Positions 1 to 11,540 of a stretch of DNA of 41,407 nt are shown piece after piece. The stretch covers positions 368,436 through 409,842 of the forward strand of contig NW_019774403.1 in assembly GCF_001039355.2 (NCBI RefSeq). Direction: 5' to 3'. The position numbers and the translations under genes are program-made. The notes under the pieces are model-generated. The model ran no database searches, was not told the origin of the DNA, and saw only the letters and a list, made by a program, of their open reading frames with translations. Each line of letters starts with the position of its first letter. Within the stretch, counting starts at the first letter, position 1. This DNA comes from Lingula anatina. Its lineage: Eukaryota; Brachiopoda; Lingulata; Lingulida; Lingulidae.

Positions 1-1509
1 TTTCTCTTAACAAGGTGAATAATAACACAATCATTAAGTTTTAGATTCTTTTTAATTATATGAATTTTGGATTTAATATTTTAGCTGCAGTTTTCATTGA
101 AGTTTTTTTGTTGCAAAACCATAATAATATATGTGTTTGTCTTGTAAATTATCTAATACTGTATTTTTAGAAAACAGATATTTGCAAACCTCTGAGTGCC
201 TTTAAAAGAAGGCCAAAAAGACAAATCTTTATTTGATTTTAAATTTCAGTATCTTCTATTCCTGAAATTGGTTAAAATCTAAATTGTTTCATTTTCTGGC
301 CATAATTTTTGCAGATTTCAACCTGTAAAACCTTAGTTGGAAAATATGCATAATCGGTAATTTATGCAAGATTACAAACCTAAAGTTATTTTTTTATTTA
401 TTTTTTAATCCCAATGGCAGGAACCAATATCTAAAGTCAACAATGACAACATTCCAACAGTTAACTTTAAGGTAGCCCTGGCTGTTGTATCCTTAAGTTG
501 CCCGTGTTTCAGTGTTCAAATGTTTTGTCTGTTTTGAGAAATCCAGTCATCAAGAGTTCATAGTCTGTTGTGTGAAAAGCACTGGGTCCACCTTCCACAC
601 ACTGTAGTGGTTTGTTTGGATGTTGCATGTGCATAATAACAATTTTGAAATAACTCATTGCTGTAGTGTAAATCTAACAGAAATGTGGCTTGGTGTGATT
701 TGTCTTAGTGTGACTTTGTAGTGAATTACCGGAGCTGAAAGAGAGGGAGTAAGAGGGCTGATAACAGCTTATATTGACCAAGAAATAAGCTTGGTTAGTG
801 AACATTCAAGGTATAGAAAATCACAAGTTGTTCCTAAGGCAGACTCCAAATTTGAAAAATATCTGATTTAAGAGTTTAATTCTCTCATATCTTGGCCTGT
901 TTTGCACAGTGACATTGGTTTTTTGAGACTTCTGTTCTTCGATAGCCATTTGTTTAAAGCAGAATTTAAGATATTGGTACACAATAAATTTAGTGTTAAT
1001 TAAGGTTCTTCATGAAACGGGTCACAGGTAGAAACTATTAATAAAAGTTGGACAAAAACCATAGATGTGAATCTGGCCCTCAATGTTTTCTCAGTTCATA
1101 TTTCAGGTTTGATGTCCATAATTTTTTTAGATGTTTGCATGTTTTCATAAATGCTGTAGTTGTTTTTGTCTATTAAATTTCAATAATTGAGCTTAGTCAA
1201 CTTTTCATTACTGTAAATTTATCTTTTGTCATGGAAATTTTAAACCTTTTTGTCATTTAAAGATTTAATTTTTATAAAAATTGCATTTTACTTCATATGG
1301 AAGATGATCCCTGGTATAAAATCCCTCTCATTAATGAAATGAAAATTATACTTTAATGTTAAAGTTGGTCCCTGGCTACAGAAAAACTGTATAATGCTTT
1401 TTCATAACCAGTAAAACCGAGAGATTGAATTTACGAGTGTACTTATTATTTTAAATTCAGTTTATGGTAACAATAGTGATTAAATAAAACAAAACGATTC
1501 TGTTTGCAG

Positions 1510-1585
1510 ACTGAGAGTCCACCAGAAGAGGACCATGTTGAGACAGATCAGTCTTCAATTGAACCCTCCTCACCCACTGAGAAAG
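1510..1585 (+). CDS. Exon A of the modular gene: acidic linker
   Basis: The acceptor is tgtttgcag and the donor is gtatga. The 76-bp exon starts on a codon boundary and ends in phase 1. It encodes 25 residues rich in Glu, Pro and Ser (TESPPEEDHV.., ..SSPTEK) plus the first base of a Gly codon completed by the next exon. The composition suggests a flexible, possibly phosphorylated linker; the Ser-Pro pairs could be proline-directed kinase sites. Confidence 0.65.
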
Positions 1586-4500
1586 GTATGACAATGTGCT
1601 AAATCATTGTATAACATCTTCATGATTGAAAGTTTTTTTTTTTCCTTTTTATCCAGCAGACTAGATAATACACACATGCACACATGCACATTGGATCAAA
1701 TTAGTCATGAATTCATTTTAAAAATGAAATTCTCCTGATTATTATGTTGACATTATAACAATATAGCACTGTTTTTTTTTTTTTAATGCAGGTGCTAAAA
1801 GGAAATCTCTAGGCAAAAGGTTTTTAAATCGACTACGGAAGCCCAGATCTCATAGTGTGGAAAGATCATCAAATATACCAGAGAAAAATCTACTCAAACC
1901 TCCTGGCAGAACAACAGGTATAGTTTTTAGGACCTCCACTAACACAATTGACTACAGGTATAAATCAACACACGCCTTTGATCTCATCTAACACAATCTA
2001 CTATAAATCTCACCAAACACACTCCAATGATCTCCGCTAACACAATTGACTAAAGATCTTAGCCACACAACCATGTGATCTCAGCTAACACAATTGACTA
2101 CAGATCTTAGCCAACACACTCCTGTGATCTCAGCTAACACAATTGACTACAGATCTTAGCCAACACACTCCTGTTATCTCAGCTAACGCACTTGACTACA
2201 GATCTTAGCCAACACACTCCTTTGATCTCAGCTAACACAATTGACTGTAGATCTTAGGCAACACAACCCTATCATCTCAACAAACACAAATGACTACAGA
2301 TTCTTCAATAACACAGGACTAAACAACAACCTAACCATATATACACGCTGACATGTGTACAGATGGCCTATTTCAGCCAAGATCCCTTAAGCTTTATACT
2401 TGTGCAAGTAGGATATTAGTTTTTTCATTGTCAGCTGATAAACAAAAATTGATATGAATTAATGTACTTAAAACAGTTTCTGCTTTAAGAAAAAAGCATT
2501 TTATACTAATTTAATGTATATATAATACTGTATCAGAGATAAACTTTCTTTTACATGTTTAGTTTCAGAATTTTTTAAATTTCATAATGCACTCAGGTTG
2601 TAATGTTACCCACTATGACCTGAGATGTGAAATAAAATTATGCATGCATGCTTTTTTGTCCATGAGCATGATGCAGCCTTATCCTTAAATATTATTGCAT
2701 AGTTATAGAGTTTGCCATTCTGTTTGATATAGTCATGCTTATACTAGTCATAAGTTGGTGAGCTTGGTCAAATTCATAAGAAAGTAAATTATTATTCTCT
2801 GTCACAATTAGAATAATCTCAATTGCCTGGAAAATCTGTCTACTGATTTGTTTGTTGAAGTGAAAGTATTGAAAGAAAAAGGGAGAAGGAAGAAACAGAA
2901 AGATTTTGTAGAAATAATTTCCAAATGGTGTGTGTAATTTATGTCAAGGGTTCAGTGCTTATGGTGAAGAAATCCATTAAAAATAGATTTTTGGTGGTAT
3001 TTCCCTCATGTCCCTTCTAGTCTGACTTTGAAAAGAAGGTGATTATTATAATGACTTCCGTGGTGAAAATTTGAAGAAATTATTTCAAGTTCAGGTCTCC
3101 CTGCATGTGCATGTTATAAATAATTGCTTTGGTGTAAAAGCACTCTTTTGATTTCCTTAAGGTTAAAAATGGCTTTAGGACCAATGCCAATTTGTAATTC
3201 AGATGATTTATTTGTGAAATATTAACAAAATGTACACAAAATGTTTGAAAACAATTAAATGGGGCACACATACAGCAGTGTCACTGTGCTTTTTATGTCC
3301 ACATATATGCATTCAAACCCTATGAATCTTTGTAGATGCGTGCATATTTTTTCTTTGGAATTATGCTGCTTTTATTGCTTAATATTATAAAAGTTAGATA
3401 GATGTGATGTTTTTAAGGTTGAATGAACTATTAGAATGTAGTTATCTCACACCTCTAGTTAGTACACAAGCACTTAGCTTTTGTCTAGTTTTATTTTCTT
3501 CTTTTTTCATTGCAGCTTTGTGAGATACTAACCTATTTTGAAAAATGTTATCTTGCACGTATGGTTTGAGTGTTTATTTTCATAATCTCGTGTTGGTGTT
3601 TCAAGTTACAAGAGGTTGTGGTAGTTGTTATATTATGGGGTGAATAATACTAGAGGCAATATTTTCTCTGTCAGGATTATATTAAAAAAGGGGTTCCAAA
3701 ACTCCTTTTTTAAATGATGTATTGAAATATTTGAAAACAATATCAGTGGTAGCAATTTATATGTATGTATCATTTATCTTTTGGCCTTTTTTGGGGGCTT
3801 CTGGCCCCTTTGTCAACACAGTCCTGATTAGTGTGTTGACTTTAAAAATATGACATGGTTCTCCCATAATATTGCAAGTACTGGTCTAATTTCAACAGTG
3901 ATTAGTAAAATTTAGAACTGTGTGTTTTGACATCCTTCTATTACAGGTTATGACTATCACATAGAAGGAGAGCCCAGCAACTTGCGCAGGTCACGCTCAA
4001 TAGGTGGCAGTATACGCCGCCTCTTTAGTGGACGCAGATCCCGCCAGGACAAGCGTGGTACTTTGTAGATCGTAGCCACTGCATTGGCCCGTTTGCACAC
4101 TGTATCGTTTGCATCACACTTCTTGCCCTTTTCATCTGCCCTCCCCCCCCCCTTCCCCTCTCCTGTCAGATATTGTAAACATGATGGAAGCCTGTTTTGG
4201 GGGAACTACGCTTTATTCTTTCTGTTGCTTGTGATGTAACAGCTCATTTCATTGGTTTTGAATTCATATTATTTTTCAAATGATAAAACTTTTAACCTTG
4301 TAAGTGTCATTAATGCAAATTTCTTTGATTCAGACTACAGACTGTATCTGATATTGCTAAAAATATTTTTTCTCAAATTATCTCCAAACTTGTGCAGTAA
4401 CTAAGTTAATATGATTAATACGTATTTGACTTTTTGTGTATTTTTATAGTAAAAATGATTCATTCTGTCATCTTGCTTTTGTTGCCACAGCCATTGCACT

Positions 4501-7046
4501 GCTACAGTCCTCGATTGTTCAGTGTCATTCTAAAGTTCACATGTACAGCATTCTGGAGAAAGCTTCCATCTAAACTTTGCACTAATCATTAAAAACATAA
4601 AACAGGCTTCCTGATATATGACCCTCACACCCTTTCATTTGTGCCTCAGTGAATTTTGTTTTTACTGGGATCTGGTATTCTTCATTTTAAAATACATTAA
4701 AGTATAATTCACAGAAGAAGGACCCCGGGGTACGCTACGGGGTTGCCAACTCCTTAACAGGGGTTGGGGTGGGTCCATGCAGTTATGGGCAATATATATA
4801 CATTTTTCCGTATAATTGTCTATTCTTTTTTCGTTCATGACATGTTGAAAAATAGATTTCCACATTTGGAGATTGTAAACTAAAAAGTTGGCAACTGTGA
4901 TGAAATTAGAAATGAAAATAAATCTGTAATAAAAATGGTAGACTCATTTTTGTACAAAAAAAAATTAAGTGTGAGGATTAGTGCTTCAACTGCAGTATTA
5001 CTCACCATGGCATCGGAACACCACCTTTTTATCTTTTAAAATTACTATTCAGTGCTGGAAGGTACCTTACACCGATATACTGAAGGTGCTTTTGAACAAA
5101 AAATACATTTCTAACCAACAGATAGTCTAACAGCCCATTTAGTAGGCTTCTTCAATACTGATAAGTTCATACTGATGGCTTAATTAACTTATTTGTGGGG
5201 TTGACTTAACCATTTGAAAAAAAAAATGTTAATGCCAGAGCACAGTATTTACTCAGCATGATGGATGTGAATGTAGTTGGGTGTTACTCACAGCTGCCTG
5301 ATTTCATCCAGCCTTTTCTGTTTTATTTCAGTCCTATACCAAGCCACGGCTGCAACAGTTTTAGTTATAACCCTCACGGACGCCACATTTATGTTACTAG
5401 TTCTGGGAACGGACATCTTATCATTTATTATCAGATATAAGTGACCTATTTTGATGCAAATCTACCAAAATTTATCTTGAATAATTATTTTCTTGCATTG
5501 TAGATTTAAGGTAGTCAGAACTCTTATGTAAGGTAATTTATCAGATATCAGAGAAGATGTTATATTGAAACCTTTCTTGACAATAATGAAGCTACCTACA
5601 TCTCAAATACATAATATAAAAGCTGATAAAACTGCAATCGTCTTAAGCCAAATTGGTAAACAGTTTTCTCTCCAATGCTCAAAATAGGTCACTTGCCATG
5701 CTCAACCACAGTGACATCATTCATTTTTCTTCCCTGTCACATTATCTCCATCATTTGCACCTCCTTGTTTTGCAGACGAGAGTGACGTAGAAATCCCAGG
5801 TGAAGGGGACACGCAGCTGTCACATAAGTCTCGCTCCTTGACGGGAAGCTTGCGCAAATTGTTCCGTCGCAAAAGGAAACGGGGTATAGACTAGCACATA
5901 ACATACCTTAGCTCTAGATAGATTACCTATTTATAATTATTATTATTATTTAATGTTTTTTTATGTATTTTATCATACCATGCTTGATTGTATTATATAT
6001 AACAACTGTGAAGTATGTATTATGAAATGGAATGAAAAGATTGGGAAAAACAATAGCTATCCTGTGACACTTTCACCCTTGGGGCTGTCATGGCTATGAT
6101 ATTTGTGCCAGTTAGCTATGCTTTAATGGTAAAACTGTTACAGTCAATAAACGGGTCTAGGCAGCTGCTGTGGGCCATGGTCAATGCTTAATTAATGCCC
6201 CCCTCAGTGCAAACTTTTCTGTGCGACCATATATGGAGTAATTCAATAAGTTATTACCATAAATGGACTGATATTCAGATTTTTGAAGTTCCCGGCTGAC
6301 CACATATGGATTGAGTGTCAGGATTCTGTTGAACAATGTTCAGGTATTGGTTCAAGGGCTAGTTTTTTGTCATCAACTATTGAAACACAAGAAATTTCAT
6401 TTACAAGTATTGGTCCTGGCCATTGAGATAAGACCTCTGCTTTAAAAGAGATGATGGGTAAAAAAAAATTTTTTTTAACTTTCCCAGAATAGTTTGTGTG
6501 GCAGCACCAAAAAATGTCATGTCTAAAATGTCAGTCAAGTAATTCTGCAAATGCTGCTGCTTTTTGAAAATTAATATATGATAGTAATATTTACCCGAGT
6601 GTGAACTTTTACTTTATTATCAGAGATTAGTGTCAGGGGTAGTTCATGCATATTTCTCTAAAGATGTGATAAGGATACAAAGCAGCCCACAATCACATCA
6701 GACAAAAGTTGTTTCATGCAGAATGAATTGTTGGATATTTTCATAATTTTAAACATAATCAATGAGGTTAGTTGTCCCCATATCTCATATTTTGGTGGCT
6801 AAGTTACACAGACTAAGAAAAGTTCATATGGGGCAAACCTTCATTTTTCTTGTAAGTTTGTAAATCTATTAATTAAACCTTATATTAAAAATCTAAATTT
6901 TTTTTTCAGGAGATTCCTCACCAGGTCCTTCACGAGAAAGTTCAATGTCACGCGCATCAACACGGTCACACGATCAAGAAATGAGGTCAGCTTCCGTAAC
7001 GGCACAGGCTGGCGACTCACCAAGACAGTCTGTAACAGGTCAATGA
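1510..7046 (+). CDS. 3' part of an unidentified gene with modular basic C-terminal exons
   Basis: Five exons join in frame: 1510-1585, 1792-1917, 3947-4057, 5776-5883 and 6910-7046 (stop TGA 7044-7046). They give the last 185 residues; the 5' part lies left of the window. The second, third and fourth exons are 126, 111 and 108 bp, all phase 1 on both sides, so any of them can be skipped without a frameshift. The product is acidic/Ser-Pro-rich at first (TESPPEEDH). It then carries a repeated basic-hydrophobic motif: KSLGKRFLNRLRK, RSIGGSIRRLFSGRRSR and RSLTGSLRKLFRRKRKR. It ends in a Ser-rich, disordered-looking tail. I do not recognise the family. Such Arg/Lys-rich amphipathic segments can bind acidic lipids, microtubules or nucleic acid, or act as nuclear localisation signals, but nothing here decides which. 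Splice sites and phase consistency support a real gene. Confidence 0.75.
1792..1917 (+). CDS. Cassette exon B: divergent basic motif
   Basis: The acceptor is a long T-run ending in aatgcag and the donor is gtatag. The exon is 126 bp, phase 1 to 1, and codes 42 residues. These include KRKSLGKRFLNRLRKPRSHS, a divergent version of the motif in exons C and D, followed by a Ser/Pro/Lys linker. If the downstream intron is retained, the frame stays open into the 49-bp tandem repeat before a stop. Confidence 0.7.
1932..2322. repeat. 49-bp minisatellite, about eight units
   Basis: Units start near 1932, 1981, 2030, 2078, 2127, 2176, 2225 and 2274, so the period is 49 bp with one 48-bp unit. A typical unit contains ctaacacaattgactacag followed by atcttagccaacacactcc. 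The central units (2078-2225) are almost identical and the outer ones are degenerate, which fits unequal crossing over in the middle. The array begins about 14 bp after the exon B donor and lies in the intron. Confidence 0.9.
2323..3946 (+). other. Intron between exons B and C
   Basis: The stretch is AT-rich with no coding exon I can support. Short open frames here, such as a 63-codon one on the minus strand at 3080-3271, have no recognisable protein character. Confidence 0.6.
3947..4057 (+). CDS. Cassette exon C: GSIRRLF basic module, with a stop just past the donor
   Basis: The acceptor is ttctattacag and the donor is gtactt. The exon is 111 bp, phase 1 to 1, and encodes YDYHIEGEPSNL followed by RRSRSIGGSIRRLFSGRRSR and QDKRG. 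If the donor is not used, translation adds Thr-Leu and stops at TAG 4066-4068, giving an alternative C-terminus ending DKRGTL. C- and T-rich sequence follows at 4141-4165. The core motif R-S-[IL]-x-G-S-[IL]-R-[RK]-L-F recurs in exon D, so C and D probably arose by exon duplication. Confidence 0.75.
4720..4776. repeat. GC-rich inverted-repeat patch
   Basis: This 57-bp patch is strikingly GC-rich within AT-rich intron. It begins GGACCC and ends GGGTCC, and holds several CGGGG/GGGG runs and an inner CCAAC/GTTGG pair. It could be a relic of a mobile element or a structured RNA segment. Its nature is unknown. Confidence 0.4.
5332..5444 (+). other. Possible alternative last exon encoding a hydrophobic tail
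   Basis: A strong pyrimidine tract and acceptor (gccttttctgttttatttcag) precede 5332. Entered in phase 1, the phase of every upstream donor in this gene, the sequence reads Val-Leu-Tyr-Gln and then about 27 mostly hydrophobic residues, including ATVLVITL, FMLLVLG and ILSFII. It ends Arg-Tyr-Lys before TGA 5442-5444. That would be a single C-terminal membrane anchor with a short basic end. No transcript evidence is available and AT-rich sequence often gives hydrophobic frames by chance, so this is a candidate only. Confidence 0.25.
5776..5883 (+). CDS. Cassette exon D: GSLRKLF basic module, with a stop just past the donor
   Basis: The acceptor is ttgttttgcag and the donor is gtatag. The exon is 108 bp, phase 1 to 1, and encodes an acidic start (DESDVEIPGEGD) followed by HKSRSLTGSLRKLFRRKRKR. 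Like exon C it has an in-frame stop close to the donor: read-through gives Gly-Ile-Asp and TAG at 5892-5894. The clustered Arg/Lys at the end could serve as a nuclear localisation or polyanion-binding segment. Confidence 0.75.
6910..7046 (+). CDS. Terminal coding exon E: Ser/Arg-rich tail
   Basis: A T-rich tract ending ttcag leads into DSSPGPSRESSMSRASTRSH and on to ..SPRQSVTGQ and TGA at 7044-7046. It enters in phase 1 like the cassettes. The product is Ser/Arg/Gln-rich and probably disordered, with RxxS-type sites that could be kinase targets. Confidence 0.65.
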
Positions 7047-8600
7047 CAAATATCGCCCATGATAACAGCCAAAGACATTTAAAACTTACTCTGAAGAAGA
7101 AAATGCACAGTGTGAATATGTTCTGATGTTTTAGTAGCACTTCTTAGGTGGAAACAAGTAGGACAATCACATATGTCTGTGTGTAGATTCTCAGGCCAGG
7201 AAGAAAAGATAAAAAGGTGTTGCATGCAATTTATGGAAAACATAAGTGGAAACAACTTTCATATAACAAAGAGATGAGTTGCTCAGTAAAAGGTGCAGGA
7301 ATATAAGCATAATGTTTGATGTTTGGGGAAGTTAAACTTTAAGATGGGTAAATGGACAATCAGCCCACCGCTGCCACCAAGGAAGTGGAAATGTCAAGGT
7401 TATAGAGAGTCTCTCTTTGCCTTGTATCTGGTCTTTTAATGGAGTCTTACAAGCTCTTGATTCAGTCAAGAATTGTAATGAAAATCACATTGATATTAGA
7501 TATGGTGATGAATATCTACAATATATATATTATATATAATATGTGATATTATTCATCATATATAATATATAATGCATGGTGATGAATTTACAGGAAACTG
7601 TGGTTGGAAGATGTAAAAACAGAAACCTTGATGGATTTTATCTGTTTGTTTAGTCAATTATTTAAGAAAGTACATCGTTTTTTTTAGCAGGCGGTTTAAT
7701 TTATAGATAGCACAACTTGGTGTGATGTCTTTAAAAGAAGGTTATTAGTTTTGTTTAAAAGGCAGCTGATAGTGGAGCTCTTATTATCAAATGTTTTTTC
7801 AAAGCACAAAAGATCAGTTGAATCTAGATAGGTACAGGGTAAAGAAAACCGTACCAGTTTTGAGCAGGGTGTGAAAAACAGGAAAATTTGCTTGTAGTTT
7901 GAACAGCATTTTTAGCATTGGTGTCTGTATAAATATTCAGTTTAGTCTTGGGGTGTGTGATGTATAGGAGTACTAGTACTATAATTGGTAAGCTGCTTTG
8001 GTCTTGTGTTTGCAGCTTTGCTCAATTTCCTAAGTTGGTGCCGCCTACATGAACTCCCGTCCCTAGATTGATGCAACATACATGGACACATTGCCAAGCA
8101 AATCTGTTGGTGCCAGCTGTCTGGAACTTTTAGAAATTACATCAGTTCCAAGGTTTTTCATATTGTTTTTAAAATAATGTAAAAAAAGTTGAACTTATGA
8201 AATTATCTTTGCTTAATAATTTATTTGATATTTGTTTTACAAAACTATTTGATCAATTGACCTTTGAAAAAAATCATGGTTTCATAACAAAATTGAAAGG
8301 AATGCACATAGGAAATATTTATTGTCTTTTAGATGATATATTTATTTGAAGATGTTTCGGGTGTGTTTAAGAGCACAGTTTGCTAGTGTGGTGTTTGTGC
8401 ACTTTATTCATGAACAATATTTCCCCTTTCCTCTAGATCTTTAATATGCATTCATAAGGAGTGACTCAATTTTCTTTGAGAGTGTAAGTTATTTTTTTTT
8501 CTTTTTTGTAGTTTATAAAGGCTGTTAAGGCCTTGCTTTGAATTGTGCAATTACAATAAGTTATTCATCTCAAAGAAAATAAATTATTGCAAAATAAAGA
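7047..8600 (+). other. Probable 3' UTR and downstream flank of the modular gene
   Basis: No further coding exon is visible. Two AATAAA hexamers at 8578-8583 and 8593-8598 are plausible poly(A) signals and would give a 3' UTR of about 1.5 kb. A further AATAAA lies at 10421-10426. An AT palindromic patch lies at about 7508-7590. Confidence 0.4.
7508..7590. repeat. AT-rich palindromic/microsatellite patch
   Basis: Alternating TA runs are interleaved with three copies of a GATGAAT/ATTCATC word in both orientations. It can fold on itself and is probably a slippage-derived repeat. Confidence 0.5.
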
Positions 8601-11479
8601 TGAATACAGTATAAGAGTACACATGCAGGAGAAAAAAAAATGTGAATGGATTAGTTAACCTGAGGCTCATAATTATGAACAAATTTCATTTGTTAAAAAC
8701 TTTTTGTGTGATTTGAAATCTTTATGTAAAACTATGATCGTGTTGTGCAATGCCAAATTGTAAGATTGCGTTAGATGTGATCTCGAGTAAAAGAGGACTC
8801 TTGAATGTGCCACCAGTGCTTGTATGTGTCAGTGTGCTAGATGTGACAAAAATGTGCTTCTAAGTGTTCAAGCAATTTCAACAGCTCCTTTAGAAGCTTC
8901 TAATGTCTGTACGTCAATTTTAAGAAACTCCATCTCTTTGAAAGTTGCGTCATTTAACATTTACTCTTGGATTGTTTTACCAGAGCAGTAGATAGATAGA
9001 TATAATCTTGCTTGTTTTTATTGGTGCTGCAAGCAATACCGTATTTCTCAGATCTCAGAACAATCGGGTGAGACATTTTTTTGGCTCTCTGTAATTAAAA
9101 GGCATAGTGTAACATAAAATGAATAGGTTTTTCATTTTCTTTGAAAAGTAGTACTGCAGCAGTTATGTACAACTCTGAGCTGTGAATGTATTTTAGTTCA
9201 TTTAATTTGTAGATAATATTGCCACTGTAGATGTTCTGTTGATTTGGCTGAGGCTATCTCAAAGAAAAAAAAATGTCATTACAGAATTTACAATTATAAT
9301 GACTCATGGAATCAACCAATGACCTGTCCTTTGTTTTAATCCAATTTCTAGAACCTTCAAGCTGTTCCAACTAATTTAAATTATTTATTTGAAAATGAAA
9401 TGAAGCGCATTTTAGTATAAGATGACCCCTTGCTTGTTGTAGAGATATTTTTGTAGCTATTTACGTATGCTGTATATAAAGGTTGTTCTTGTTGATGGTT
9501 ATTTTGTATTTACAGCATCCTGTTGTTCAAACATTTAATCAGATCAATTAGTAGTGCAATAAGGTTAATTTGGGCTTTAACAGGATGGAATTCTTGCAGA
9601 ATTTATCAGACACTATATACAGTCAGTTTATAATGAGTTTCAGTTCCGGTTATATAATATCGTAACACCTGGCTGATCTGCTGTTTGTTACCATACAATC
9701 TGTAATGATAAATAACAGTTTATAATCTGATATTTTTAAAGCTTTTTTTTTCTTGTAGTGACGCATTTCAATTCAATTGGATTTCTTTTAAACTGGCATC
9801 TAACAGCAGTACAAAAAAAGTTGGAAATTTTTTGAATATCATTTATGGAAGGTGACCAATTTCTTTAAAAAAAGCAAAACACCCAGTGACTAAAGGCTGG
9901 ATTTTACTTGAAGCAGCATAATTGTATACGTAGTTATTGCTCATTTTTTATAGATGGCTGTTGACTACATTTCTGACAAGATAACTTTTTGTGGGTAGTT
10001 GCTAAAAGTAGCCTTAATATAGGCCATGGGTAGTTCTGATCTTTCCCTGCTGTTGTTTTGTAAACATGCTTTTTGTATGTGCTACATCAATTTCATAATT
10101 GAAAAAAGTTTTAATATCCACATAATGTTTTTGGCGTGTAATGGAATAAAGGCAGTTAATCGATGGGTAGGTACAAAGAATACACTTTGGGAGGGGGGTA
10201 TTGCAACAGATGATCTTAAATGGAAACTTGCAAACTTGCTCATTAAGTAACTCTTTAAGTTCCTGTAGGCCTTATTTTGATGATCATGGTTGCCTTTACT
10301 GCTCTTATTCTCAAATTTGATAATTTTGCTCTCTCTTGGATCATTTTCATTTCAGTTAAGCAAAGATGGAAGGCATCTTAGTAGATTAAATTGTAAAAAC
10401 TGGACTGAGTTAAAAGAAACAATAAAATAGTCAAAATGTTTTCATTTATTTGTTTTTATTATTATTATTATTTATTTTCAATCATTTTAATATATCAAGT
10501 ACTATTTTTTATAATTTCTTTTGTAATATGGTTTTAATGCAATCCTTACCCACAGGCAAATGTAAAAATACAGAAATAATAGAGAATTTTTTTCCCTTTC
10601 ATTTTAACCGAAGATGTATCCAAGCATAATGTGACTATGCAAAATAACATACTCCCATTTTATGTCATCTTAACTTGACATTTATTCTAAGGAGAGGCCA
10701 TTTATGCAGTTAAATCATATTCTTTCATAATATGTATCACATATAATATGATGCATTCTGTTAACAAAAGATATTAGTACAGTAATCTCTTTGCACAATG
10801 ATTAACTCCTTACACCTACACCATACAATAAAAAGTTTGAAAGGTGTTATACATATAGCAAATTGATGTGGTCAAATATAGCAAGAAATCTCTCATTTTA
10901 CTAATATCTTCTGAGAATATAAATCCCTGTATTGACCATTTAGACTGAGTTGACAGTGTAATCTTTTTGATTGGAAAAAGGATAGTCCTGGACTCTTGAC
11001 ACTCATCCAGGTCCCAGTTTCACAGGTTTCCTGGCTAAGAACTTAACTACCATAGTTACATGGCCCCAAGCACACATCTTACCCTATCAGGAACAGTGTA
11101 ACATCACTTTCATGGAAATCCTCTGAGTAGTCAACTTTTTTTTTTAGGCCAGTTCAACAAAATCCACCAAAAACCTCTCACATTTCACCAATTCAAAATT
11201 TGACCAGAAAGTCAGTGCTTAAAAAACAAGCACAGTACAATGAGCATCAATAATAATAATAATTAATGACTAAAAATGAAATAACAATAACTTAAAAAGC
11301 AGATTGCAGCTGTCTTGGTTGATAACTCCCCAGGTTGGTAAATGAGACTACTGCAGAACTGGGCACACCCATAAAAAACAATCCTAAGTGGAATAGCCTG
11401 CTGACCTAGTTTATTGAAGGCATCTAACAAAGAGTATCTTCACATCTATTAATACAGAGCTTCAGCTTCTTCATAACTA
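8601..11479. other. Non-coding region between convergent gene ends
   Basis: This lies between the modular gene (+) and DPAGT1 (-). I see no coding exon with family resemblance. From 9364 onward the sequence is present a second time at 12901 onward. An AATAAA on the + strand at 10421-10426 (repeat copy 13957-13962) is a possible distal poly(A) signal of the modular gene. Confidence 0.5.
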
Positions 11480-11485
11480 TTTATT
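11480..11485 (-). terminator. Poly(A) signal candidate of DPAGT1
   Basis: AATAAA on the minus strand (tttatt on +) lies 56 nt past the DPAGT1 stop codon. It is repeated at 15039-15044 in the duplicate. Confidence 0.5.
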
Positions 11486-11540
11486 CCCAATGATGGAAAG
11501 CTCTTAATATTTAACCGTAGCAAGAGAAATAGCATAAGAT

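Noticed and set aside
1-1509. Additional upstream exon of the modular gene
   Set aside because: No acceptor/donor pair with a convincing in-phase coding segment was found. The region reads as intron.
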